A stretch of 59,309 nt of DNA from a virus, in IMG/VR virus record IMGVR_UViG_3300024891_000004, positions 1-59,309 of that record; one strand, written 5' to 3'. Positions 49,124 to 57,166 of the stretch are shown here, piece after piece (the first letter of the stretch is position 1; the number at the start of each line of letters is the position of its first letter). The position numbers and the translations under genes were made by a program. The notes below the pieces were generated by a model. It did no database searches. It worked only from the letters and a program-made list of their open reading frames with translations, and had not been told where the DNA came from.

Positions 49124-49176
49124 GAAAAAACCGCCAAACGGCGGTAAATAGACGAAAAAAAACCGCCAAACGGCGG
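49124..49176 (-). terminator. two tandem identical terminators
   Basis: Two hairpins (49124-49145 and 49154-49176) with the same stem ACCGCC/GGCGGT separated by eight bases, each followed leftward by T-runs. Upstream of the 48330-49106 gene. A duplicated terminator suggests strong insulation of the two tail modules. Confidence 0.88.
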
Positions 49177-49196
49177 TGTGTGTGGAACGGGTACTG

Positions 49197-50378
49197 CTAA
49201 CTGCGTAAAACGGTGATGTACTGGTCTATGCCGTTGACGGTGCGGAATAATGCCGCGCCTTCGTTGGCTTTGCCGATCGTGTAGCGGTCTTGGGTTAAAT
49301 CAATGATTGTGCCGCCGCTGATGCCAACGACAATACTTGCGTGTGAAGCCCATACCGGTACACTTTGTTTCGGTACATTATCCAAGCCTTTAACCTGGTT
49401 GCTGGCAACATAAGTCAATGTGCCTTTTACGACACCAACATTGGATTTAGTAATTAACTGCATCTGATCCGGCTGCGTACCGGCTAAAAAGTAAGTTTCA
49501 GTTTCCGTGCCGATAAATAAACCGTCCTGCACTGGTGCGACCATCGTAATTGCACTGGTAAAACCAAAGTAATCGCGCAAATCAAATAACTCGTAACCAT
49601 AGCCTTTTGAATAATATAGCCACTGATTCTGCGCCACATACATACGGCCTTGAAAGTAACGCACTAATTGTCCGGCTGGCGCGTGCTGGCAGAATTGGGT
49701 ATCTAACGGGGTGCGTACTATGCCGCCATTGTAATTAGCGCTCGTTGTTTCATTCACCAATATCAATGCACGGTATAACACCTCGCCATTCGCTTCTGTC
49801 AGGTAAATAACTTTGTGGGTCACTGTCGGGTCAGGCGACACCGGTATGTCACTGAATGTGATCGCGCCTGTTGTAATCTCGATTTTGTCTGCGATTCCCG
49901 TCCCTGATTCCTGCCCGTCCTCGCGCAAATACGTTAAAGCATATTGATAAGTACCGGCAAACATATCGCCATAAGCGTTAGTTGCCAATGGTTGAAATAC
50001 CGGCGGTACGATGCCCCATGTGCGATTGCCGTTACTGGTATAAATGCCGGTCTGCGTGCCGTTGCTGTAATAAATCTTGTTGTCCACCTCGGCATAACTC
50101 ATGACGAGGCCACTGTTTAAATCGCTGCGCACGGTCACGCTGCTGGTTAAGTCGCTATTCAAGCGTTTCAGTGTTGTACCTTGCACATACAGGCAAATAT
50201 CGCCATGCGCCCATAATGAATGCACGGCAGCGCTGATTTTCTTTACATAACCATCGCGGCTTAATAGCTTGCCGCTATTGTCCAAATTCACATTGGTTGC
50301 CACTGCCAGATCAGCAGGCGCAAAGCGTTCTGCGCTTACATCATTGCGTAAGCCTTGGAATGCTTTGAAGTCAGCCAT
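49197..50378 (-). CDS. propeller-like tail protein (P22 gp10 type)
   Basis: 393 residues. Opens with FKAFQGLRNDVSAERFAPAD and NVNLDNSGKLLSRDGYVKKI, a signature of phage proteins that make the propeller-like tail hub or stabilisation protein in podoviruses; several ExxxYxAGxx blades follow (LFIGTETETYFLAGTQPDQM). Overlaps the adaptor gene by one base. The exact equivalent (gp10-like versus other) is inferred. Confidence 0.78.
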   Translation of the reverse strand: MADFKAFQGLRNDVSAERFAPADLAVATNVNLDNSGKLLSRDGYVKKISAAVHSLWAHGDICLYVQGTTLKRLNSDLTSSVTVRSDLNSGLVMSYAEVDNKIYYSNGTQTGIYTSNGNRTWGIVPPVFQPLATNAYGDMFAGTYQYALTYLREDGQESGTGIADKIEITTGAITFSDIPVSPDPTVTHKVIYLTEANGEVLYRALILVNETTSANYNGGIVRTPLDTQFCQHAPAGQLVRYFQGRMYVAQNQWLYYSKGYGYELFDLRDYFGFTSAITMVAPVQDGLFIGTETETYFLAGTQPDQMQLITKSNVGVVKGTLTYVASNQVKGLDNVPKQSVPVWASHASIVVGISGGTIIDLTQDRYTIGKANEGAALFRTVNGIDQYITVLRS

Positions 50379-51040
50379 TAATACACCCCGTTAAAATCAT
50401 CGCCCATCTGTTCGCGTGCAATCCATTCTTCATCCACGGCAGAACTACGCTTGCCGAATATGGATTCAAACAGGTCATAGTTTTCCTTGGCCTTGCCTGC
50501 GTCCTTGGTTTCCGTGTCCTGCTTCATGTAAGCACGGTGCATGATCCAGTAGCGTAAGTTGCGGTGATAGCGTGAATGTATTTCCGGCGTATCGTCCATT
50601 GCATTCATATCGGTCAATGGCATACGAATGACTGTCAAATTCAGAGTGTCATTAACAGTTGGCTTTGGATATAAACGGATTTTGCCTGTTTCGTAGTCAG
50701 TAACAAACAGTTCCGGTGTACCGGTTTCTGTTTCCCATCCGACCACGGCATTGTCAAGGTCACGCATTTGCGCACGGCCTAACTTGTAATCGTCTAGCGC
50801 TAACTTGGCTCGGCGAATGAATACCACACGGCTATCCAGCGTTAAAACCGGATTACCGGCAGTTACCGCAATCTGGGTGACTTCCGCTGTAGTTGAATCA
50901 ATCAATAAGCGTGCGCGAATACTGGCTTCATTTTCGGCATCTACGGCGTATTCAATCAGTTCTTCATCTGACCATAGATTTTTACCGGTGGCATCGTCCA
51001 GTTCATTGCGTACCAGTTCAATGATTTCGCGCAAGGTCAT
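50378..51040 (-). CDS. head-tail adaptor protein
   Basis: 220 residues. MTLREIIELVRNELDDATGK ... WSDEELIEYAVDAENEASIR is the helical N-terminal pattern of podovirus adaptor/tail-tubular-A-type proteins that ring the portal. Ends with an aromatic/acidic C-terminus. Directly precedes the propeller gene. Confidence 0.82.
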   Translation of the reverse strand: MTLREIIELVRNELDDATGKNLWSDEELIEYAVDAENEASIRARLLIDSTTAEVTQIAVTAGNPVLTLDSRVVFIRRAKLALDDYKLGRAQMRDLDNAVVGWETETGTPELFVTDYETGKIRLYPKPTVNDTLNLTVIRMPLTDMNAMDDTPEIHSRYHRNLRYWIMHRAYMKQDTETKDAGKAKENYDLFESIFGKRSSAVDEEWIAREQMGDDFNGVY

Positions 51041-51042
51041 GA

Positions 51043-51426
51043 TTACTTACCGCCTAGTGCAGCCAGGTCATCTTCGGTCATGCCATCGGTTTTTTCTGCA
51101 TCAGGATTGCCGCCATTGGCATCACCTTTTTCATCACCTGTAGCCCCAACGCTACCAGAAGTGAGTGCGTCTGGATCTGCATCACCAAGATCAGATTGTG
51201 GTGATACATTAGAAACCCTACCTTTAACCAGATTACCGTCAAGATCAACCTGATTGCCTTCGAGATTGAACAGTTTGCCGTCTTGTTCAAATTTCACATT
51301 GCCACCGCTGTGTACGTCATAAAATAGTTTGTTGCGGTCTAGCTTTGCGCCGCCTTTTACTGGATTATCGCTTAATGAACCATCTGCATTTGCTGCTTTT
51401 GGTGCTGATTTCTTTGGTGCTGCCAT
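51043..51426 (-). CDS. hypothetical acidic/Lys-rich head-region protein
   Basis: Start ATG 51426 (MAAPKKSAPK), GGGAG upstream, 127 residues. Basic N-terminus, then a segment KLFYDVHSGGNVKFEQDGKL and a very acidic C-terminus (EKTDGMTEDDLAALGG). No family; looks like a small head-completion or scaffolding-related protein. Confidence 0.7.
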   Translation of the reverse strand: MAAPKKSAPKAANADGSLSDNPVKGGAKLDRNKLFYDVHSGGNVKFEQDGKLFNLEGNQVDLDGNLVKGRVSNVSPQSDLGDADPDALTSGSVGATGDEKGDANGGNPDAEKTDGMTEDDLAALGGK

Positions 51427-51461
51427 GATGTTTGTACTCCCGTGAGTTTGATAAGTAAGCA

Positions 51462-51644
51462 TTAATCGCTTTTTTCGCACTTGTCGCTTTGCGTGCTTGA
51501 TTTAATGCTGCCGCCATTGTCGTAGCCTTGGTCGAGGTTACTACCATAAGTGTCAGTGACACCGGTATTCACGCCACGATCCGGCATTGGTTTGGTATCG
51601 CCTTGTACAACGCCTGTACCGTCTGGTCTTGGAAAGTTTTTCAT
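51462..51644 (-). CDS. small polar protein, 60 residues
   Basis: ATG 51644 preceded by AGGAG. Gly/Asp/Ser-rich, apparently disordered. Two similar small polar genes are side by side here; they may be virion decoration or assembly factors. No family recognised. Confidence 0.65.
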   Translation of the reverse strand: MKNFPRPDGTGVVQGDTKPMPDRGVNTGVTDTYGSNLDQGYDNGGSIKSSTQSDKCEKSD

Positions 51645-51675
51645 GCTGATTACTCCTGATTAATTAAAGTGTGGT

Positions 51676-51888
51676 CTAGCGTTCCCAACCTTCGGGGCGA
51701 CCTACAAAGCCGCCATCTTTTGGTTTTTCTTCATGTAACATCGGCATATCCCATTCATTCTTTTCTACGGCTGGCTGTTCAGGGATAAAGCCTTTTTGCA
51801 GGTCAGTTGCACTTGCGCCGCCTAGCGCACCATTCGTGCCGCCATGAATGCCTGCATTGGATTCTTGCATTGTGTCTTTGTCTTTCAT
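51676..51888 (-). CDS. small polar protein, 70 residues
   Basis: Gly/Glu/Pro-rich (IHGGTNGALGGASATDLQKG), likely disordered. Follows the glycosyltransferase gene by 3 nt. No family recognised. Confidence 0.66.
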   Translation of the reverse strand: MKDKDTMQESNAGIHGGTNGALGGASATDLQKGFIPEQPAVEKNEWDMPMLHEEKPKDGGFVGRPEGWER

Positions 51889-51891
51889 GAT

Positions 51892-53421
51892 TTATTCCTT
51901 AGTGAGTTTATGAAAAGCATCCATCACCTGATCAACACTGATATTAGCCTGGCACAAGGCCACGCCGGACGTACCATATTGCGTACAGGTATCGAATGTA
52001 TAGTGCATCTGGTGGCATGGGTAACATGGTGTATGTTCAGGCTCTAGTGCAATCGTGTTTTCCCAATCACGGGTTAAATTGTGTGCGGAACTGTGCGACA
52101 ACAGGACAATCTTGCCATTTGGTTCAAACGCTACGGCATTGAGTAACCCTGTTTCCGAACCGATCACCATATCCGCAACCTGCGCAAATGCCATTGACTG
52201 CCGCATTGTCCATGCACCGGCACGCTTCACTACCCTAGTTTCGCCTTCCCATCCTTGCTGCAGCATTGCTTCATCTGCACCGCCGACCAGTACCACTTTT
52301 AAATCAGGGTACTGTAACAATACCTTGGCAATCACGTCATCCATCCACGGATAAACCTTGTGAATAGCAGAACCGGACAGCGACCATACAACAACATAAC
52401 CGCCTAATACTTCATACTGTTTTTTTGCCCACGCTACTTCATCATCACTGGCATAAAACAGTTGATCATGCGTTGCGTGCCGCAAATCCGCTATATCGTG
52501 TTGAAACTGTAGATAGTTACAATCTAAATACTTGTGGCGCATTTCCTGCGACCAGTTGAATTGTGTCGTATTAGGCAAGGCCAGCAAGCTACGTTCTACT
52601 GATTCAGACAGGTTTACAAACTTGTCGTATTTTTTGGCAAGGTGCGCCCAGAACTGGCCTAATTCATGGTTTGGTACTTGGTCATTGCCTTGCACCACGA
52701 ACTTATCAATATGCGGGTCGTGTTTGGTCACTTCATAACCCTGTGCTGCGGTATAGAACGTGACGTGATAGCCTAGCCGTTTCAGTCCGGCAATCACACT
52801 GGATGCTTGGATTGCGTCACCATAAGCGCCGTACCTGCAAACTGCGGCCTGTGGTTTAGCCCGTGTTTTTAATACATTTAGCTTACTAAAGTCGCCTTTC
52901 CCTGTGCCGCTTTTCCTGTAAACCTGAAAAAAGCTGTATTCATTACCGGCATTGCGTTCTTCATTGACTAATAACGACCAGTTGCCTGTAAGTTTTAGCA
53001 TAGCCTTTTTAATATCTACCGGCATAAAGTCATGTTTATGATCTAGATTAGCGCCAGGCTGTCCAACATTTGGGTAGTATTCTTTATGCGGCAGGTATAG
53101 AATCAGATAGCCGCCATGCTTAATGACGCGCCACCATTCTTTCAGTGCCGCCTCGTAATCCGTAATATGTTCAAGTAAATGCGAACTAAAAATGAAGTCC
53201 ATGCTGTTATCAGCAAAAATGCTCAAATCCTCGCAGGTATCGACCATTACATCGACACCTTGATTGCCCCAATGATGCCCGTTATCGACACCAATAAAAT
53301 GAGGGAAAGTCTTGAATAGACCGCAACCTAAGTCTAGGCCGCGCCCTGCGGTGTATTCAACAATATCCCATTTGATTTTTGCGGCTTCATTACCTTGTGG
53401 TGCTTTAATATCCCAGACCAT
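51892..53421 (-). CDS. methyltransferase-glycosyltransferase (GT9-like) fusion
   Basis: 509 residues. N-terminal SAM-dependent methyltransferase (GLDLGCG at 28-34, IFSSHLLEHITDYEAAL about 78-95). From about residue 190 a GT-B-type family-9-like transferase: VCRYGAYGDAIQASSVIAGL, VVVWSLSGSAIHK, LKVVLVGGADEAML and SETGLLNAVAFEPNGKIVLL. Heptosyltransferase-like enzymes modify LPS, but a place inside the head operon suggests modification of a virion protein or of host surface at lysis. Preceded by a terminator-like hairpin. Confidence 0.85.
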   Translation of the reverse strand: MVWDIKAPQGNEAAKIKWDIVEYTAGRGLDLGCGLFKTFPHFIGVDNGHHWGNQGVDVMVDTCEDLSIFADNSMDFIFSSHLLEHITDYEAALKEWWRVIKHGGYLILYLPHKEYYPNVGQPGANLDHKHDFMPVDIKKAMLKLTGNWSLLVNEERNAGNEYSFFQVYRKSGTGKGDFSKLNVLKTRAKPQAAVCRYGAYGDAIQASSVIAGLKRLGYHVTFYTAAQGYEVTKHDPHIDKFVVQGNDQVPNHELGQFWAHLAKKYDKFVNLSESVERSLLALPNTTQFNWSQEMRHKYLDCNYLQFQHDIADLRHATHDQLFYASDDEVAWAKKQYEVLGGYVVVWSLSGSAIHKVYPWMDDVIAKVLLQYPDLKVVLVGGADEAMLQQGWEGETRVVKRAGAWTMRQSMAFAQVADMVIGSETGLLNAVAFEPNGKIVLLSHSSAHNLTRDWENTIALEPEHTPCYPCHQMHYTFDTCTQYGTSGVALCQANISVDQVMDAFHKLTKE

Positions 53422-53431
53422 AATAGTTCCT

Positions 53432-53461
53432 AAAGAAGGGGCGACACATTGCCGCCCCTTC
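53432..53461 (-). terminator. terminator-like hairpin before the fusion gene
   Basis: GAAGGGGCG paired with CGCCCCTTC, nine-base loop, followed leftward by only TTT. Nine-bp GC-rich stem; the short T-run makes termination partial. Confidence 0.65.
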
Positions 53462-53478
53462 GTTTAACTATGTCAGCG

Positions 53479-53862
53479 TTAAGCTGTCAAGTCTGAACCT
53501 GGCACAACGTAAGTTTCTACTGCCACTGATAAGGCAATAGATGCGTCAGTACCATGTGCTACCCAGAACTGATCACCTTGCGCTAATGTAATATTGAGCG
53601 CATTGTTTTTAGGTGTAATGGCTGCAGAAGTAATTGCAGACAAGGTAGCGGTTGCGGTTGCTGTACCACTCTTAGTGTACAAAAGCGGCTGCGTCGCTGA
53701 TGTACCGGCGGTATTAACACCCAAAGTAACGGATTTAAGTTTTTGTGCAGTGAATGCCGCAAACTTTTGAGAAACGCCATTTGCGCCTGCTGGTGTACCA
53801 GATGAATAAACAACCGGCACTTGGTAGGCTGGATGGTCGTAGGCTTTATTTTTTACTGTCAT
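53479..53862 (-). CDS. capsid decoration or minor head protein
   Basis: 127 residues. Beta-rich, Thr/Ala/Ser-rich, no enzymatic motif: VKNKAYDHPAYQVPVVYSSG at the start, FWVAHGTDASIALSVAVETY near the end. Placed right after the major capsid gene, the usual position of decoration or head-fibre proteins. Assignment by position. Confidence 0.7.
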   Translation of the reverse strand: MTVKNKAYDHPAYQVPVVYSSGTPAGANGVSQKFAAFTAQKLKSVTLGVNTAGTSATQPLLYTKSGTATATATLSAITSAAITPKNNALNITLAQGDQFWVAHGTDASIALSVAVETYVVPGSDLTA

Positions 53863-53940
53863 TTCAGTTTCCTTTATCCTGCACGCCTCTCATACAGGAA
53901 GTTATTTGGCAGCGTGAGTAGGCACGATAAGCCAAGAATG

Positions 53941-53964
53941 AAAAAACCGCCCGAAGGCGGTTGT
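53941..53964 (-). terminator. intrinsic terminator directly after the major capsid gene
   Basis: AACCGCC, TTCG-type loop, GGCGGTT and six T, four bases after the capsid stop. Likely sets the level of capsid transcript. Confidence 0.9.
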
Positions 53965-53967
53965 TTG

Positions 53968-54625
53968 TTAGGTTGCTGAACCCCATTTCACGATACGGGC
54001 TTGTGCTGCTAGGGTATGCACCAGACCGAAGCCACCAAGGTAGTACCATGCAACGCCTTTTGAGCGCCCATAGTCACTAGGGATTTTGCCGCGGATTTCT
54101 TCCGGTACGGCAATGCCTTCTGCCACGGTATCTTCACCGAAGAAGTACGCCCAATTTGACAATCCATTTACCCAAGTTTCCTTGGCAACGTTGGTTTGTT
54201 CAACGAAGCGCACGCCTTCATAGCGACCAATCTCACCGTTCATGATCATGGTGAAGCCGGTTTCAACGTATTGATGCACGGCTTCCAAGTCATTTTTCAA
54301 TGTACGGAAAGTTGATGGATGACCAATCGAAAAGTAGTCATCGTTTTGGTAAGGTGGAATGTTGCGTTCCTTCATTACGTCCACGATAGCTTTGATATGG
54401 TTTTTACCCATTGCTACGTTATTGGTTGCTGGCGGTGTACCGTCAGTTGCCAATGTCACGGCAGTTGTGGAAGTGCCTGATGTTGGTGTCACCACCAATG
54501 GTGTCAATGCAAACTGCGCATAAGCAGCAGCATCGAATGCTTTTTTAGCATCGTTTTTCAGCACTTTGTTGATCACTTCTTTAACTGGGTGCTCTGACAA
54601 GTCATCCAATTTACCTGAATACGGA
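53968..54625 (-). CDS. major capsid protein, exon 2
   Basis: Second part of an intron-split gene; joined with 55538-55827 it gives 948 nt and 315 residues with no stop. Exon 2 begins inside the codon pair leading to PYSGKLDDLSEHPVKEV and holds most of the capsid fold (NNVAMGKNHIKAIVDVMKER, FFGEDTVAEGIAVPEEIRGK, GFGLVHTLAAQARI). Read alone it seems to start at an internal position (54609), which is not the real start. Confidence 0.9.
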
Positions 54626-55537
54626 CTTTTTTGTTATCGCATGGCTCTTTATCCATACTTCTAACGCTTTCACGTTAGAGCAGACTATATCATCCCTTTC
54701 GGGTAGCGTACTCTTGGGGCTTTACTGTGTGTTCTACACTCCATGCCCTAGTCGTTGAACCTTCCACTAATCCCTTAGTGGCTCGGCTGCTGATTGCCCA
54801 ATCCAATATCTTTTCAAACATTCACGCTTGCCTTTACAGGCTACGTTGTAGTGCTATTGGCTCTTAGGGGTTTCCAGCAATTCTCGCTATTTTCAAGTTT
54901 ACCTGTTTGTGGTAACATGGAAGTTCTCAACTTAGGAGAACGTCATGTCTATATCTAAAGAACAACTCGCCCGTGTAACTGTTGTTTGCAAATGCGGTTG
55001 TGGCGAATCATTTAGTGCTTTTCCTGTTTACAAAAATAAATCAGAAGGCGGCGGTTTGCGAATCCCTGAATATAAACGAGGTCATCATCCTAATTGTAGA
55101 AAGAAACAATTAAGTGGCGACCCTTGGAATAAAGGGTTACGCAAGGAAACAAATCCTTCTGTTGCCAAGCAAGGCGTTCGCGGTGTGGATCATTTTAATT
55201 ATGATCCTGAACAAAACCCCGATTGGTTTTCTAAAGATTTTGATTTTCGTGCTTTTTCAGAAAAATTTGGCACTAAACTTCGTAGCAAAGGCGGTAATAA
55301 GGCTTACGCTAAGTTTCGCAAAGCGATACTTAAACGTGATAACTATACGTGTCAGCACTGCGGAATATCTGACGATATTGGATTTGATGAAGATTCTTTT
55401 CTTCAAGTTCACCATATCGTTTATATCAAGCATGATAGAACCCGTATTTTTGACCCCACTAACGTTGTTACTCTTTGCTTTAATTGTCATTGGATAACTC
55501 ACAAAAGAAAGTAAGTTGCCGCTCTTAATGAATCAGG
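54626..55537 (-). ncRNA. group I intron in the major capsid gene
   Basis: 912 nt. Exon 1 ends in U (...AACTCCGT) and the intron ends in G before TCCGTATTC, as group I introns require, and joining restores the capsid frame exactly. The conserved core is read leftward: AATCAGCAGCCGAG (Q-like, near 54782-54796), GGTTCAACGACTAG (R-like, near 54750-54763), GATATAGTC (S-like, near 54683-54692), and a P9-type hairpin CTAACG...CGTTAG at 54661-54680. An HNH gene is on the other strand in its 5' half. Confidence 0.92.
54945..55514 (+). CDS. HNH homing endonuclease, antisense to its intron
   Basis: 189 residues. N-terminal CKCGCG zinc-type knuckle, a NUMOD3-like WNKGL block, and an HNH core: YTCQHCG, LQVHHIVYIKHD, NVVTLCFNCHW. 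GGAGAA upstream of ATG 54945. The open frame runs rightward while the intron and capsid are transcribed leftward, so it needs its own promoter; a weak TTCAAG...TAACAT is seen upstream. Ends 23 bp from the 5' splice site. Confidence 0.9.
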   Translation: MSISKEQLARVTVVCKCGCGESFSAFPVYKNKSEGGGLRIPEYKRGHHPNCRKKQLSGDPWNKGLRKETNPSVAKQGVRGVDHFNYDPEQNPDWFSKDFDFRAFSEKFGTKLRSKGGNKAYAKFRKAILKRDNYTCQHCGISDDIGFDEDSFLQVHHIVYIKHDRTRIFDPTNVVTLCFNCHWITHKRK

Positions 55538-55827
55538 ACGGAGTTACCGTATTCTGTAATAGTCAGTTCACCTTGAGTGATTGTGAAGTTTGTTTCAGGC
55601 ATTACATCGGTTTCAGCCAGTGCGCCACCTTGAGTAGCTACATCGCTGTACACGTTCCAATGGAACTTGTCGCCTTTACCTTTGCCTTGTTGAGTTGCGT
55701 CTTTTGCATCGCAAAATTGACGGAATTTCACCATTGGTTGTACGGCATTGCGCAAAACCTTTGATAAATTGAGTGAGTACATATAACCGCCTAAGCTGTT
55801 AGTACCCCATACTTGTTGACCTGCCAT
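55538..55827 (-). CDS. major capsid protein, exon 1
   Basis: First 96 codons plus two bases: AGQQVWGTNSLGGYMYSLNL at the start, FHWNVYSDVATQGGALAETD in the middle, ITQGELTITEYGNSV at the splice site. Without splicing translation stops a few codons into the intron. The fold pattern resembles N4 gp56-type/HK97-fold capsid proteins; that family label is from memory. Confidence 0.9.
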
Positions 55828-55852
55828 GATTAATACTCCTTATTGATCTTGT

Positions 55853-56806
55853 TTAAACGGGTAAGCCACGCGCTTCACGCATCGCACGGATGGTGTCGGA
55901 TGCAGTTGCTTCGCTGTCTGTGGCTGTTTCAGGCACACTTGTTTTCTGGCTGGCGGCTGGCACATGATCAAGGGCGGCTTTACGGGCTTCCCTGTCATTT
56001 GCTGTTACCGTTACGCCCTTGGCTTTCAGCCATTCGCGTGTGGTATCGCCTGCATAGGTCAAGGCTTCATCCAGCGGTTTACCGTCACGCAACGCTTGTG
56101 CGCGATGGGTATCTGCCATTTGAACCAAGAACGGATCAGTCACAACGTCCTGGTAATTGTCGATAAAAGCCTTCATTGCCACGTCATCCTGCATTTTTTG
56201 ACGCGCACGGTCGGCTACTTGGTCAATGTCAAGTTGTGGTTGCGGAATAGCCTGTTGACGTTCCCCCAATAACTTTTTCACCGCCTCTCTGGTTTTTTCT
56301 TCATCGCCTTCGTACAAGGCACTAACTAACTCATTCGCTTGATCGTCCAGTGAGGATGGATTAGCAGTTGGGTTGTTAGGAATTGCACTTAATGCTTCTT
56401 CTCGCTGGCGTAGTTCTGCTTCTTGCCGGTCAAGTTCTGCATTTCTTCGGGCGACTTCATCCAGCCGTTTTGAGGCGGCTGCGTCCTTTTGATAGACACG
56501 CAACGCCTCTGCCGCTGGCATCAGGTGTTCTTGTCCGTCAATCTTGGTGCGCACCTGATAACTGGCAAGTTCATCCTCGGTCAGTACGTGTGGTGCGCTG
56601 GTATTCTCTGCGGCAGGCTCTGGCGCTGCGGCGGCTTCTGATTTTGGCTCGGCTAGTCCTTGTTCGGCTAACTCGGCTTGGATCACTTCATGATTGTTAT
56701 TAGCGAGTTGTTCCATGAAGTCATAACGGGGATTATGTGAAGCCTGCACCCCTGTTTCTGTTTCGTTTTCCAACACGCCCGATTGGGTAGCGTTATTTTT
56801 AGCCAT
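55853..56806 (-). CDS. scaffolding protein
   Basis: 317 residues from ATG 56806 (GGAG seven nt upstream). Ala/Glu/Gln-rich and helical with a basic C-terminus; no enzymatic motif. Coiled coil at about 120-160 (RRNAELDRQEAELRQREEAL). Place between portal-side genes and major capsid, and acidic helical build, fit a scaffold. Preceded by a terminator at 56820-56846. Confidence 0.82.
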   Translation of the reverse strand: MAKNNATQSGVLENETETGVQASHNPRYDFMEQLANNNHEVIQAELAEQGLAEPKSEAAAAPEPAAENTSAPHVLTEDELASYQVRTKIDGQEHLMPAAEALRVYQKDAAASKRLDEVARRNAELDRQEAELRQREEALSAIPNNPTANPSSLDDQANELVSALYEGDEEKTREAVKKLLGERQQAIPQPQLDIDQVADRARQKMQDDVAMKAFIDNYQDVVTDPFLVQMADTHRAQALRDGKPLDEALTYAGDTTREWLKAKGVTVTANDREARKAALDHVPAASQKTSVPETATDSEATASDTIRAMREARGLPV

Positions 56807-56819
56807 TGCTTTACTCCAT

Positions 56820-56846
56820 AAAAAAAGCCACCGGTTAAGGTGGCTT
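56820..56846 (-). terminator. intrinsic terminator upstream of scaffold
   Basis: AAGCCACC stem, TTAACC loop, GGTGGCTT and a T-run leftward, ending just before the Shine-Dalgarno of the scaffold gene. Confidence 0.9.
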
Positions 56847-56872
56847 GGTTGCAACGTAGCTGAATGCTGCGT

Positions 56873-57166
56873 TTATTCCTGTCTATTCATCTGGTCTAGT
56901 TGTTCTTCACTGGATTGGCCTACAATAAAGGCTTCCTTTAGCCATAATTCAAAGTTTTCTGAACGGGCAATAATGCCTTGCAAGGTTCTGATGCGCTCGG
57001 TCTGTGTCGGGGCTATGCTTTTCAGTTCGTCAATGGCCTGAATCGCATCAGCAGCGGCACGGCCTAACAGGTATTTACCCAAATCAGAATTAAAGAAGGC
57101 TTCAACATCAAAGCCCAAAGCGATTTTCTTTTGAATCTCGTTTAGTTCCTGCTGGTTTTGGCTCAT
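56873..57166 (-). CDS. small helical protein between portal and scaffold
   Basis: 97 residues, helical (IQKKIALGFDVEAFFNSDLG, AAADAIQAIDELKSI). Found in this place in many podovirus-like genomes; function unknown. Overlaps the portal gene by 4 nt. Confidence 0.78.
   Translation of the reverse strand: MSQNQQELNEIQKKIALGFDVEAFFNSDLGKYLLGRAAADAIQAIDELKSIAPTQTERIRTLQGIIARSENFELWLKEAFIVGQSSEEQLDQMNRQE

Noticed and set aside
54945-55514. HNH gene as a free-standing insertion that destroyed the capsid gene
   Set aside because: The group I core, U/G splice ends and exact frame recovery show a splicing intron, so the capsid gene is intact.
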